A DNA stretch of 24,657 bases, taken from the NCBI GenBank assembly GCA_019057775.1, contig JAHLWT010000238.1:1-24657 (forward strand), read 5' to 3'. Source of the stretch: Promethearchaeota archaeon. GTDB lineage: Archaea > Asgardarchaeota > Lokiarchaeia > Sigynarchaeales > SOKP01. The position numbers and the translations under genes were made by a program. The notes below the pieces were generated by a model. It was given only the letters and a program-made list of their open reading frames with translations, made no database searches and had not been told where the DNA came from. Positions 1 to 8,370 of the stretch are shown here, in pieces. The stretch's first letter is position 1, and every line of letters begins with the position of its first letter.

Positions 1-2
1 TA

Positions 3-95
3 ATTTGTGGGGAGTTCGTTGAAGAATCACGTGAGGGGTTTACTGAAAAATTAGAACAAGTTCGACAGAAAGCACAAAGCAAAAAAAAAATATAG
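3..95 (+). CDS. C-terminal fragment of an unidentified upstream gene
   Basis: The window opens inside a reading frame that runs from base 3 and ends at TAG 93-95. The 30 visible residues start ICGEFVEESREG and end in a lysine-rich tail (QSKKKI), giving an acidic then basic helical C-terminus. The family cannot be named from this piece. It stops 18 bp before the hdrA start on the same strand, so it is probably co-transcribed with hdrA and may encode a redox partner, but nothing in the fragment itself (no cysteine motif beyond one Cys) proves that. Confidence 0.55.
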   Translation: MCGEFVEESREGFTEKLEQVRQKAQSKKKI

Positions 96-113
96 AAAAT
101 TCAAAGTGAAAAG

Positions 114-2468
114 ATGACAAATATTATTGATAATCCTGTCGCTGTTCCTAACATAGGAGTTTTTCTCTGCAAATGTGGGAAAAATATTGCTGGTACTGTA
201 GATATTGACCAATTAGCTAAAGAGATTGAAAAAATATCAAGTGTTAAACTTGTTCAAGTCAATACGTATACTTGTTCGGATCCTGGGCAAGTAGAGATTG
301 AAACCGCCATTAAAGAACAAGGAATAGAAAAGGTTGTTGTTGCTGCTTGTTCACCAAGGTTACATGGACCAACATGGAAAAAACTTCTTAGACGCAGCGG
401 GATAAATCCATCATTAGTAGAAGTAGCTAATATTCGAGAACAATGTAGCTGGGTTCATCTTTCGGAGAAAAAGGAAGCAACCATAAAAGCTAAAGAAATA
501 ATTGAAATGGCTATTGCAAAGGCTGAGTTATTAGAAGCCATTGATGACATTGTTGTCTCTGTTAATCAACGAGTCCTAATTATAGGAGGAGGTGTAGCAG
601 GAATTCAAGCTGCTTTGGATTTAGCTGATAATTATGAAGTTATTCTTGTAGAAAAAGCACCTACTATTGGAGGAAAGATGGCTCTTATCGATAAAACTTT
701 CCCAACCATGGATTGCAGTATCTGTATACTTGGCCCTAAGATGGCTGACGTAGGAAATCACGATAGCATTAATTTGATTACTAATGCTGAAGTGACAAAT
801 ATATCAGGCTATATTGGAAATTTTGAAATAGAGATTAAGAAGCATCCTCGCTATGTAGATGAAGATCTCTGCACGGCATGTGGCGATTGTGTCCCTATTT
901 GCCCTGAAAATGTTATTGATGAGTATTCTGGTAATTTAGGTTGGAGGAAAGCTATCTATATCCCTTATCCACAAGCTGTACCGGCAAGTTACATAATTGA
1001 TGAAAAGAACTGCTTAGGCTTATCTCCTCTAGCTTGCGGGAAATGCATTGCAGAATGTGAAAAAGAAGCTATCAATTATGAAAACTCAGAAAAAATCTAT
1101 AACTATAAAGTTGGTGCCATCATTATTGCTGTGGGTTTTGAAATCTTTGATGCTTCTAAAATCACAGAATATGGATGGGGGCATTATTCGAATGTTATCA
1201 CAACCTTTGAATTTGAAAGGTTGATCAATGCTGCGGGACCGACAAACGGAGAACTTGTACGACCAAGCGATCTTAAGAAACCAAAAAAAATTGCTCTCAT
1301 CAATTGTGTTGGATCGCGAGATGAGAGATTCAATCCGTACTGTTCTAATTTTTGTTGTATGGAAAGTATTAAGGATAGCCTTTTAATCAAAGAGCATTGG
1401 CCTGATGTTGAGGTTGTTATCTTTTTCATTGATATTAGGGCTTTTGGGAAAGGTTTTGAAGAGCTTTATAAACGTTCAAGAGAAGAAGGTGTATTATATC
1501 TACGCGGTCGTCCTGGACAAATAAGGGAAGAGCCCGAAAACAATAATCTTATTCTCTCTGTCGAAAATATTGATACTGGAACGATACTAGCAGAAGAATT
1601 TGATTTAGTGGTTCTTTCTGTAGGTGCGGTTGGATCATCAGAATCTATTCCATTTCCAGTAGCAAAAGATTCAAAAGGCTTTTATATTGAAGCTCACCCT
1701 AAACTTCGACCTGTAGACACTCCAACTGACGGTATCTTCATTGCAGGTGGAGCAGAATCTCCAAAAGACATTAGAGAGTGTGTTACACAAGCTAGTGCTG
1801 CTGCAGGACGCTGTGTGAACTTGATTTCAAAGGGAGAATTCCATGTAGAACCATTATATGCTTTTGTTGATCTGGAAAAGTGTACTAGTTGTGGGATTTG
1901 TGCTTCTCGTTGCCCTTATAATGCAGTTATTGTCGATCAAGAAAAAAAGTCTCCCGCTCATATCATACCTATCTTATGTAAAGGATGTGGGACTTGTGCT
2001 GCTGATTGTCCTACAAATGCTATTACTATGACAAATTTTACAGATGCTATGATCCTTCGTCAAATTGATATAGCTCTTCGTGAAAATGCCCAAGGAAAAG
2101 TTTTAATTTTTGCGTGTAATTGGTGTTCCTATGCTGGGGCAGATTTATCAGGAACCAGTCGGATACAATATCCAACTAACACGAGAATAGTTAGAACTAT
2201 GTGTTCTGGACGAGTTGATATTGATTTTATTAAACATTGTTTTAAACGTGGTGCTGGAGCAGTCATGTTATCTGGTTGTCATCCACAGGACTGTCATTAC
2301 ATCTCGGGTAATGATTTTGCCATAAAACGAGAGAAAAAAATTAGAAATTGGATGAGAAAGAATAATATAGATGACGAAAGATTCAGTATTGAATGGATAT
2401 CCGCAGCAGAGGGTAAAAAATTTGCGGATATTGTATCGAAAGTAAATAAGATAGTTATAAATTCTTAA
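114..2468 (+). CDS. hdrA: HdrA-like FAD/iron-sulfur protein fused to an MvhD domain
   Basis: The 784-aa product is a heterodisulfide-reductase subunit A homologue, the flavin-containing electron-transfer/bifurcation subunit. Visible in order: the N-terminal HdrA domain with Cys19/Cys21 and the CSDPGQ (54-59) and ACSPR (78-82) motifs; an FAD-binding GGGVAG at 158-163; DCSICILGPKM at 200-210; a ferredoxin motif with Cys253/256/259/263 followed by Cys300/308/311/315; the HdrA-specific cysteine set Cys398/410/414/415; two more 4Fe-4S motifs at Cys590-600 and Cys622-632; and from about residue 661 an MvhD (hydrogenase delta) domain with CNWCSY (668-673), CSGRVD (697-702) and GCHPQDCHY (721-729). 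Stand-alone HdrA is about 650 aa, so the excess matches the fused MvhD. GTGA at 106-109 is a weak ribosome site. No hdrB, hdrC or hydrogenase large subunit is in the window, so the electron acceptor is unknown. No signal peptide is visible, so it should be cytoplasmic. Confidence 0.93.
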   Translation: MTNIIDNPVAVPNIGVFLCKCGKNIAGTVDIDQLAKEIEKISSVKLVQVNTYTCSDPGQVEIETAIKEQGIEKVVVAACSPRLHGPTWKKLLRRSGINPSLVEVANIREQCSWVHLSEKKEATIKAKEIIEMAIAKAELLEAIDDIVVSVNQRVLIIGGGVAGIQAALDLADNYEVILVEKAPTIGGKMALIDKTFPTMDCSICILGPKMADVGNHDSINLITNAEVTNISGYIGNFEIEIKKHPRYVDEDLCTACGDCVPICPENVIDEYSGNLGWRKAIYIPYPQAVPASYIIDEKNCLGLSPLACGKCIAECEKEAINYENSEKIYNYKVGAIIIAVGFEIFDASKITEYGWGHYSNVITTFEFERLINAAGPTNGELVRPSDLKKPKKIALINCVGSRDERFNPYCSNFCCMESIKDSLLIKEHWPDVEVVIFFIDIRAFGKGFEELYKRSREEGVLYLRGRPGQIREEPENNNLILSVENIDTGTILAEEFDLVVLSVGAVGSSESIPFPVAKDSKGFYIEAHPKLRPVDTPTDGIFIAGGAESPKDIRECVTQASAAAGRCVNLISKGEFHVEPLYAFVDLEKCTSCGICASRCPYNAVIVDQEKKSPAHIIPILCKGCGTCAADCPTNAITMTNFTDAMILRQIDIALRENAQGKVLIFACNWCSYAGADLSGTSRIQYPTNTRIVRTMCSGRVDIDFIKHCFKRGAGAVMLSGCHPQDCHYISGNDFAIKREKKIRNWMRKNNIDDERFSIEWISAAEGKKFADIVSKVNKIVINS

Positions 2469-2470
2469 TT

Positions 2471-3940
2471 CTACTCTTTATACATTTTATTATTTAATTT
2501 TCTTTTATAATTTGAAATTTTAGGTAGTAATGGAATGAATTCTAAAGGGTCTCCAAAAACAGGCACTTTTTTTTCCGATAAATACTGAACAATCCGTCTT
2601 CTATCTTCAGGTCGGTTTAAACGTTGAATAATAGGAATAACCGGTTTTTTATATTTATGACCTAAAGTTAAACTTTTAAACATATCAGACTCAAAAGAAC
2701 CACTGTCTCGAATGCGAAAAACAGGAGAAAAATAAAAACTAGGCATGTCTAAGATTAAACCCTCTATGTTTTTATCTGATAATGCAATATCTATAATTTC
2801 ATTAACAGATTTACTAAAAAAAAACTGAGCTGCTAAATCTAATGGATTTTTAGCACTAGTTCCAGGCATGAAGAATTTTGAACTTAACTGCTCTTGAATT
2901 TCTGGGCTAAATGGAGGGATTTCCATTCCAGCGTTCTCAAGAAGATCAACTAAGATTACACCATATCCTCCACTGATACTGAAAACTGCTAATTTATTGA
3001 GCTCAAAAATTCCGTAATAGTCAATTAAACGAGCAGTATATAATAATTGTTCTAAAGAATCAACTTCAATAATGTTATATTGCTTAAAAAACGCTTCCCA
3101 TATTTGATCATCTCCTGAAATTGAAGCAGTGTGCGTTTTAGTTGCGAGAGCCCCTGTTTTAGATCTCCCTCCTTTTAACGCAATGATGGGTTTCTTATTT
3201 TGTTCAAGCACCCGTCGTAAATATTCAGATCTTCCTTTTTTAATACCTTCAAGATAACATAAAATAATATCTGTTTCAGGATCGTTGCTAAAGAAATGTA
3301 ATAGATCAACGAAATCCAAATCAGCTCCGTTCCCAAAAGAAAAGACTTTGGAGAAATTAATGCCCAATCTTTGTGCACTGTATATAGCAATGTTGCAAAT
3401 CCCACCTGATTGTGCTATAAATCCTATATTTCCTGGAGTTGTGGGAAATTGTGGACGCCAAGTTATACCCATTTTAGGATAAAATATCCCCAGCCCATTT
3501 GGACCTAAAATTCTTACTCGGTTTTGCGCTCTTTGCAATAACTCTCGTTCAAGTTCCTTGCCTTCATCTGTTCCAGAATCAGAAAATTCAGATGTAAAAA
3601 CGGTAACTAACTTTACTTTTTTTTTCACGCAATCATCCATGACATTTAATATTTGCGATGGTGGAACAGCAATAAATGCAAAATCAACATTATTAGGAAT
3701 TTCTTCTAATGAGGAATAAATATTGTCTTTATCAAATCCGGTAATTTCTTTTACTGTAGGATGCACCACATATATGTTTCCTTTAAAATTCTCAGCGTGA
3801 TTTTTCAAAAAGAAATAATCTCGCTTCTTCGATGGACCAATTATGGCAATTGATTGAATGTCATTAATAAAACTAATATCTTTATCACTTTTTTCGCTCG
3901 TATATTCCTTACACATAGAGGATAATAATAATTCAAACAA
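2471..3940 (-). CDS. Acyl-CoA synthetase (NDP-forming) alpha subunit
   Basis: The 489-aa protein resembles the alpha subunit of ADP-forming acetyl/acyl-CoA synthetases, which convert acyl-CoA + ADP + Pi to acid + CoA + ATP in archaeal peptide and sugar fermentation. A CoA-binding Rossmann domain starts at SIAIIGPS (about 30-37). The succinyl-CoA-ligase-like part shows LGPNGLGI (145-152) and QSGG (177-180). KTHTASISG (268-276) carries His270, the expected phosphorylated histidine. SGGYG (323-327) opens the third domain. The ATP-grasp beta domain is absent, as in split archaeal enzymes, and no separate beta gene lies in the window, so the partner must be elsewhere. The gene converges on hdrA with only 2 bp between stop codons. 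The start has no clear ribosome site; Met9 is an alternative. Substrate specificity cannot be read from sequence. Confidence 0.88.
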   Translation of the reverse strand: MFELLLSSMCKEYTSEKSDKDISFINDIQSIAIIGPSKKRDYFFLKNHAENFKGNIYVVHPTVKEITGFDKDNIYSSLEEIPNNVDFAFIAVPPSQILNVMDDCVKKKVKLVTVFTSEFSDSGTDEGKELERELLQRAQNRVRILGPNGLGIFYPKMGITWRPQFPTTPGNIGFIAQSGGICNIAIYSAQRLGINFSKVFSFGNGADLDFVDLLHFFSNDPETDIILCYLEGIKKGRSEYLRRVLEQNKKPIIALKGGRSKTGALATKTHTASISGDDQIWEAFFKQYNIIEVDSLEQLLYTARLIDYYGIFELNKLAVFSISGGYGVILVDLLENAGMEIPPFSPEIQEQLSSKFFMPGTSAKNPLDLAAQFFFSKSVNEIIDIALSDKNIEGLILDMPSFYFSPVFRIRDSGSFESDMFKSLTLGHKYKKPVIPIIQRLNRPEDRRRIVQYLSEKKVPVFGDPLEFIPLLPKISNYKRKLNNKMYKE

Positions 3941-4098
3941 ATTAAATTTTTAAGTTTCAGTTTGAATTAAAAAAAAAAGAGATGAAATTAAAATGAGAAC
4001 TTTTAATTCGTCCAAATAATAAATTGCGAACTTATAAATTTATATTAGCTTGAATTTGTGCTATCAGGCTATGATATTAATGTTAGAATATAATAATA

Positions 4099-4110
4099 AT
4101 ATCATGATAT
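4099..4110. repeat. 12-bp perfect palindrome atatcatgatat
   Basis: The sequence atatcatgatat equals its own reverse complement and sits midway in the divergent spacer. It is bracketed by a looser gaatat (4086-4091) and atattc (4107-4112) pair. It could be a dimeric regulator site, but AT-rich DNA produces such palindromes by chance. Confidence 0.3.
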
Positions 4111-4297
4111 TCCTTATCAAAGAGAAGAGGGTTAGAGGGCTTTAAAAAATAGATTTTTCTTCTTAATTTTTTGGCATTTTTGTCCTTTTAGTTTTAAGAA
4201 AAAAGGGAAAGTTTTATATTAGGATGTCAATTATTATCTTCACTAAAAATGCCTTGAATTTAATGAGAATTACAAGTTTAAAGGCTTTTTGGGAACG

Positions 4298-4318
4298 ATC
4301 TCAACACTTTTTTGAGAT
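4298..4318 (+). repeat. Stem-loop atctcaa-N7-ttgagat upstream of the secreted protease
   Basis: A perfect 7-bp inverted repeat with a 7-nt loop lies about 64 bp upstream of the protease ATG and just ahead of a TATA-like ttaaaatat (4321-4329). It may be an operator or a structured leader, depending on where transcription starts. No downstream T-run fits a terminator for an upstream plus-strand gene. Confidence 0.35.
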
Positions 4319-4381
4319 TCTTAAAATATTTGAAAATGGAAAAGAAATTTAATAAAAAAAATTAAGAGATGAATAAAATAA

Positions 4382-6487
4382 ATGAGAAAAAATAAAATTT
4401 TCGTACTACTAACAGTCTTCGCGTTTTTAAATCTTGCTAGTTTCGGAATTTTCATTATATCAACTACAGCAAATCCCATTGTCGAAATACCTGAATATAT
4501 AGCCGTTGATGCTAATAGTGGTTTAGCAGGGAATACAGTTAGGCCAGCAACAATACTCGATTCAGGGGAATATCAATCAATAGGAGATTTTGAATCAACA
4601 CCTCCCGAAGGAACTTCAGTAGTAGATTGGTATCTAGATGCAATGTCAGAAGGCGAATCGACAAATATGACACTAAGAAAAGTTTTAGGAAATATTGAGA
4701 TTTGGGTACAAGATGATCTTTCATTTCCAGATGGTGATCCAAGAAATCTTGATCCCTATAACACTTTGATTTCTGATGCGATGTTGGATTATTTAGCCGA
4801 AGAATTTAATGATGTAATTTACCCTACCTTGGGGGAATTCTTTGGAATACCATTTGATAGAGACGGTTCAGCTAACTGGTTCGGTGGATATCCACCAAAT
4901 TATTCGAATTGGATACCAACTGACAATCCTCAAAGAGTCATATTAAAGATTCTCAACGAGCGTGATGATAATTATTATGACTATACCTACCCATATTATG
5001 TAGCCGGGTTCTTTGCTTCTTCTTATGATCTGTATTACGATAGAAATATGATTCATATTGATTCGTGGAGATGGTGGCAAAGATTAGGTGATGAAGGGAC
5101 TGAATGGTTCTCAGAACGACCAGATCTAACTGTCAATCGTCCAAATTTGTATGATGGTACAACTGCTCATGAATATCAGCACCTTATTCATGCTGATTAT
5201 AACCCTACAGATCCATCCTTTATGAACGAAGGTTGTTCCACATTTGCCGAAATGGTTGTTGGATATGCCGTTGACTGGAGTAGCATTAACAGCTTTTTGG
5301 CTACACCTGATAATTCACTTACAGAATGGGAGGATCAAACTGGTATTAACATTTTAGCTGATTATGGACAGGCACTATTGTGGGCTACCTATTTAAATGA
5401 TCATTATTCAACTGATGAGGCAGAATTCCTTTCTAGATTTATGACATCAGGTCCTGGAATTGCTGGGATAAATGCTGCCTTAACTAGTCTTGGACACATA
5501 GTACAATTTGAAGATGTATTTAAGGATTGGCAAATGGCCAATTTAATCCATTCTGGAGACGGATTATATAACTATAAATCTATCGATTTCAACGATCCTG
5601 AAGCTGGAGAAATGAGAATTTATGAAGTAAAGAAAAAATGGCCAACAGATGTTTTCGGAACCGATTTTGGAAATACAGTTTCGATCCTTGGCTATGATAC
5701 GGGTATATCTAGAGTTGGCTCATATGGAACGGACTATGTCTTATTAAACAAATTAAAATGGCAATATGACTCTGAATTACAGTTTACTGGAGATGAAGTT
5801 GCTTGGGTACCACATTGGTACAAAGACGGTACCGCGTGGTATTCAAGTAGTTCTGAACCTTTAACAGCATTAGACCTCTATTTAGATGTAGACCTAACTG
5901 GTGATTCAGTTTTAACAATTGATACTATGTATGAAATAGAAGGATATTGGGATTTTGGATTTGTTCAAATATATAATGAAACTTCAGGAGAATGGGTTTC
6001 ACTTGCAAATGACGATACAACCTATCTTCATTATACAGCTACGACTCCCGAAATCATTAGTAGTCTTCCTGGTCTTACAGGCAATAGTGGTGGTTGGATA
6101 ACAATGGATTTCGATCTTTCAGGATATTCGGGAGATGCAACTATTCGTTTCCGTTATATGACAGATTGGGGTTATCAGGATCCTGGATGGTGGATTGATA
6201 ATGTAAGAATCGATGGAACACCAGTGAGTGAAGACGATTATTGGGACCTATATGATCCACCAGCGACTTCTTTCATAGTAACAGTGATAAGACAGGATTT
6301 CTGGGAAGGAGAATATTCTTTCAGTTTAGTTACTGAGATGGTATTGGATGCTAATAATGATGGTGCTATAGATTTAGCACCCTTCCTTTCGTCACCTGGA
6401 CCAAAACTTCGATATCCTGACATCATATTAGCGATTACTCCTCGTGTTGGTATTGCAGACTACTCATTCTCTGTAGCTAAAACGTAA
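4382..6487 (+). CDS. Secreted M6-like (immune inhibitor A type) zinc metalloprotease
   Basis: The 701-aa protein starts with a signal peptide (basic MRKNK, hydrophobic residues 6-28, likely cleavage near TTANP at about 28-32) and has no C-terminal membrane anchor, so it should be released. The catalytic motif is HEYQH (His263, Glu264, His267) followed by NEG with Glu283 as likely third zinc ligand, which is the gluzincin pattern of M6-type peptidases. Residues about 465-615 look like a beta-sandwich/MAM-like domain ending in WWIDNVRIDG (603-612), common after M6 catalytic domains. The extreme C-terminus (about 625-701) is another beta-rich segment. It probably degrades extracellular protein. 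The start is chosen because the signal peptide begins there; an agagatga stretch about 8-15 bp upstream is a weak ribosome site. It stands alone, without an operon partner. Confidence 0.85.
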   Translation: MRKNKIFVLLTVFAFLNLASFGIFIISTTANPIVEIPEYIAVDANSGLAGNTVRPATILDSGEYQSIGDFESTPPEGTSVVDWYLDAMSEGESTNMTLRKVLGNIEIWVQDDLSFPDGDPRNLDPYNTLISDAMLDYLAEEFNDVIYPTLGEFFGIPFDRDGSANWFGGYPPNYSNWIPTDNPQRVILKILNERDDNYYDYTYPYYVAGFFASSYDLYYDRNMIHIDSWRWWQRLGDEGTEWFSERPDLTVNRPNLYDGTTAHEYQHLIHADYNPTDPSFMNEGCSTFAEMVVGYAVDWSSINSFLATPDNSLTEWEDQTGINILADYGQALLWATYLNDHYSTDEAEFLSRFMTSGPGIAGINAALTSLGHIVQFEDVFKDWQMANLIHSGDGLYNYKSIDFNDPEAGEMRIYEVKKKWPTDVFGTDFGNTVSILGYDTGISRVGSYGTDYVLLNKLKWQYDSELQFTGDEVAWVPHWYKDGTAWYSSSSEPLTALDLYLDVDLTGDSVLTIDTMYEIEGYWDFGFVQIYNETSGEWVSLANDDTTYLHYTATTPEIISSLPGLTGNSGGWITMDFDLSGYSGDATIRFRYMTDWGYQDPGWWIDNVRIDGTPVSEDDYWDLYDPPATSFIVTVIRQDFWEGEYSFSLVTEMVLDANNDGAIDLAPFLSSPGPKLRYPDIILAITPRVGIADYSFSVAKT

Positions 6488-6499
6488 TGAAATAGGCGG

Positions 6500-6535
6500 A
6501 ATTTTTTAAAAAATTATAAATATTTTTTTTTATTT
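6500..6535 (+). terminator. Palindrome plus T-tract after the secreted protease
   Basis: A 16-bp perfect palindrome aattttttaaaaaatt (6500-6515) is followed within 10 bp by a run of nine T (6522-6531 region). It begins 13 bp after the protease stop. T-rich tracts are the main archaeal termination signal; the all-AT stem is weak. Confidence 0.5.
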
Positions 6536-6978
6536 CTTGTATTTTTAAACAGAATAGAATATTTAGTATCTTTAAAAGCAAAACTCAAGAGTAATCACAG
6601 TATTATGTATAAATTTAAATGTTTAAAATGATAAACGTGAAAGATTGAGTGAAAATGTACAATATAATAATCTTTTTCCTAAATTTGGCTTAACCGAAAA
6701 TAAAACAATTCTTTGTTATATAAATCGAGATTTACTCATTAAGTATTTCTCGAATTTTTAAGAATTTCTATAAATCGTTTGAATTTTTATAGTATGTTAT
6801 CTTAATCAATCATGTTGTTAAAAAGGCAATTGGTTAATTATTAACTAGAGTTTAATCCATATGAATTTCAGTGAAGATCAAAAATACCCTGAAAATGAAT
6901 AATAAATAGTTGAATTGACTGTGAAATTTGAAATTCTTGCGAGCAGTTTAAATAATTGTTGAATAATTTAAAGATACG
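6536..6978. other. Intergenic region, no gene seen
   Basis: About 440 bp between the secreted protease and the M28 peptidase contain no convincing ORF or structured RNA. TATA-like ttatataaa lies near 6716-6724. Two similar AT-rich phrases, cgaatttttaag and tgaatttttata, lie between 6750 and 6792. An inverted repeat gttaat-t-attaac occurs at 6833-6845. Any promoter for the M28 gene must lie here. Confidence 0.5.
6833..6845. repeat. Inverted repeat gttaat-t-attaac
   Basis: Perfect 6-bp arms are separated by one base, about 150 bp upstream of the M28 start. The geometry would suit a dimeric DNA-binding protein, but the base composition makes chance occurrence plausible. Confidence 0.25.
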
Positions 6979-8226
6979 GTGCTAACATCAAAAATGGATA
7001 TCCAAAAGCTTGAATCTAAAATACCAAAAAAAAGCATAACTAATATGGAACTCGATGTAGAGAATGCATATAGAATAACAGAAAAACTTGCCTTCCCACG
7101 GTTAATCGGCTCAGAAGGAGAAAAAAAAGCAATCAAAGTCATCTTAGAAGAGTTAAAAGCAGGAGGTTTCGAACATATCTATCGAGAGAAATTTTACACT
7201 TCTTTCTATAATTGGATCCTTTTAAGATACATGTTTATACCACTGGGAATAATTCTAATATTCTTAGCGATATCCTTCTTCATAAATCCCCTATTAACAA
7301 TTGGATTATTTATTATAAATATAACCATAGTCATTAAAGTTCTAGGATTTGCCAGTAGTTGTGAAATCAAATTATCAAAACATGCAGAAAGAAATTATGA
7401 AACTGAAAATATATACACTGAATTAAAAAGTAAGAATCCTAAAGTAAAAATAGTTTTTATTGCTCACTGGGACTCAAAATCACAATCATTCCCTGCCCGC
7501 ATCAGAATTCTAATTTTTTTAATTGCACTTTTTGGATTTTTATTAATTCAATTCACTTATCTTGTGTTAAGCCTTATTCAACTATTTATTCCTTTCAATT
7601 ATGCTTTATTAAATTTAATTTTATTTTCCATCAGTGTTTCACTTATAATCATCAGTAATTTGAATTATTTTAATAAGACAGGTAATATTTCTCCTGGAGC
7701 ATTTGATAATGCAGCTGCTGTAGGAACGGTTATTGAATTAGCTAGATATTATAATGAGAATCCTAAAGAAAATATCGATTTTCTATTCTTATGTACCAGC
7801 TCTGAAGAATTAAATTTGGGAGGAGCAAAACATTTTATTCAAAAGCATAAAAATGAATTTGATAGGAACTCTACATATTTCATTAACCTTGATGGTATTG
7901 GAGGGAATGAACTGATTAGATTAGTAGCATCTTATGGAGTTCCACGAAAAACATCTTCTGAGAAATTAAATAAGCTATTTTTAGAAAGTGCTAAAGAATT
8001 AAAATATCCACTAAAGGATATTTATGCTGCGACGGGGGTTTGGTCAGATTACATGCCGATTGTTCAAGAAGGATTTAAGGCTTGTTGGCTCGCTTCCCAA
8101 CCAGGATTAAAATATGTTCATACCAAGAAGGATGATATGACCTTAGTTTCTAAAGAGGGAATTCAGAAAATTCTATTCTTATGTGAGAGTGTTGCCACCA
8201 AGTTGAATAACAATTATGATTCATAA
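6979..8226 (+). CDS. Membrane-embedded M28-family zinc peptidase
   Basis: The 415-aa protein carries the five M28 di-zinc ligands and the catalytic base in order: His163 (AHWDSK) with Asp165, Asp243 (GAFDNAAA), Glu276/Glu277 (TSSEEL), Asp305 (NLDGIGG) and His381 (YVHTKKDD). M28 enzymes are mostly aminopeptidases or carboxypeptidases. Hydrophobic segments at about 79-100 and 103-124 precede the catalytic core. Two more, about 174-198 and 206-227, lie inside it, between the first and second zinc-ligand motifs. No cleavable signal peptide is seen. The frame opens at GTG 6979, but ATG 6994 (residue 6) is an equally good start: GGTG at 6978-6981 would then act as its ribosome site. The substrate and the side of the membrane on which it acts are not known. 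Confidence 0.85.
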   Translation: MLTSKMDIQKLESKIPKKSITNMELDVENAYRITEKLAFPRLIGSEGEKKAIKVILEELKAGGFEHIYREKFYTSFYNWILLRYMFIPLGIILIFLAISFFINPLLTIGLFIINITIVIKVLGFASSCEIKLSKHAERNYETENIYTELKSKNPKVKIVFIAHWDSKSQSFPARIRILIFLIALFGFLLIQFTYLVLSLIQLFIPFNYALLNLILFSISVSLIIISNLNYFNKTGNISPGAFDNAAAVGTVIELARYYNENPKENIDFLFLCTSSEELNLGGAKHFIQKHKNEFDRNSTYFINLDGIGGNELIRLVASYGVPRKTSSEKLNKLFLESAKELKYPLKDIYAATGVWSDYMPIVQEGFKACWLASQPGLKYVHTKKDDMTLVSKEGIQKILFLCESVATKLNNNYDS

Positions 8227-8322
8227 TTTATTATCATTCTAGTATGTATTCGTTTTATAGATTAAATCTTGAAAGGATTTTATAATAATAGTATAAAACT
8301 TAAATTTAATCCTAAGATTTAA

Positions 8323-8331
8323 TTTATAAAA
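8323..8331 (+). promoter_or_regulatory. TATA box for the por operon
   Basis: tttataaaa lies about 44 bp before the porGD start. Placing transcription start about 25 bp downstream of the box gives a leader of roughly 20 nt. It is the best TATA match in the 144-bp gap after the M28 gene, inferred from spacing and sequence alone. Confidence 0.5.
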
Positions 8332-8370
8332 ATAAATTTTATCTAGAAAACAAATAAAAAGTAATTCACA

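Larger units (their letters stand above)
3941..4381. other. Divergent intergenic region, no gene seen
   Basis: This 441-bp AT-rich spacer lies between the divergent acyl-CoA synthetase and secreted protease genes. No convincing ORF or RNA gene was found. It holds A/T homopolymers, TATA-like stretches (ataaatttat at 4033-4042, tttatatta near 4213-4221, ttaaaatat at 4321-4329), a 12-bp perfect palindrome and a 7-bp inverted repeat, each listed separately. It must carry the promoters of both flanking genes, but which TATA box serves which gene is uncertain. Confidence 0.6.

Noticed and set aside
6979..6993. GTG 6979 as the certain start of the M28 gene
   Set aside because: GGTG at 6978-6981 may instead be the ribosome site for ATG 6994; the start is left open.
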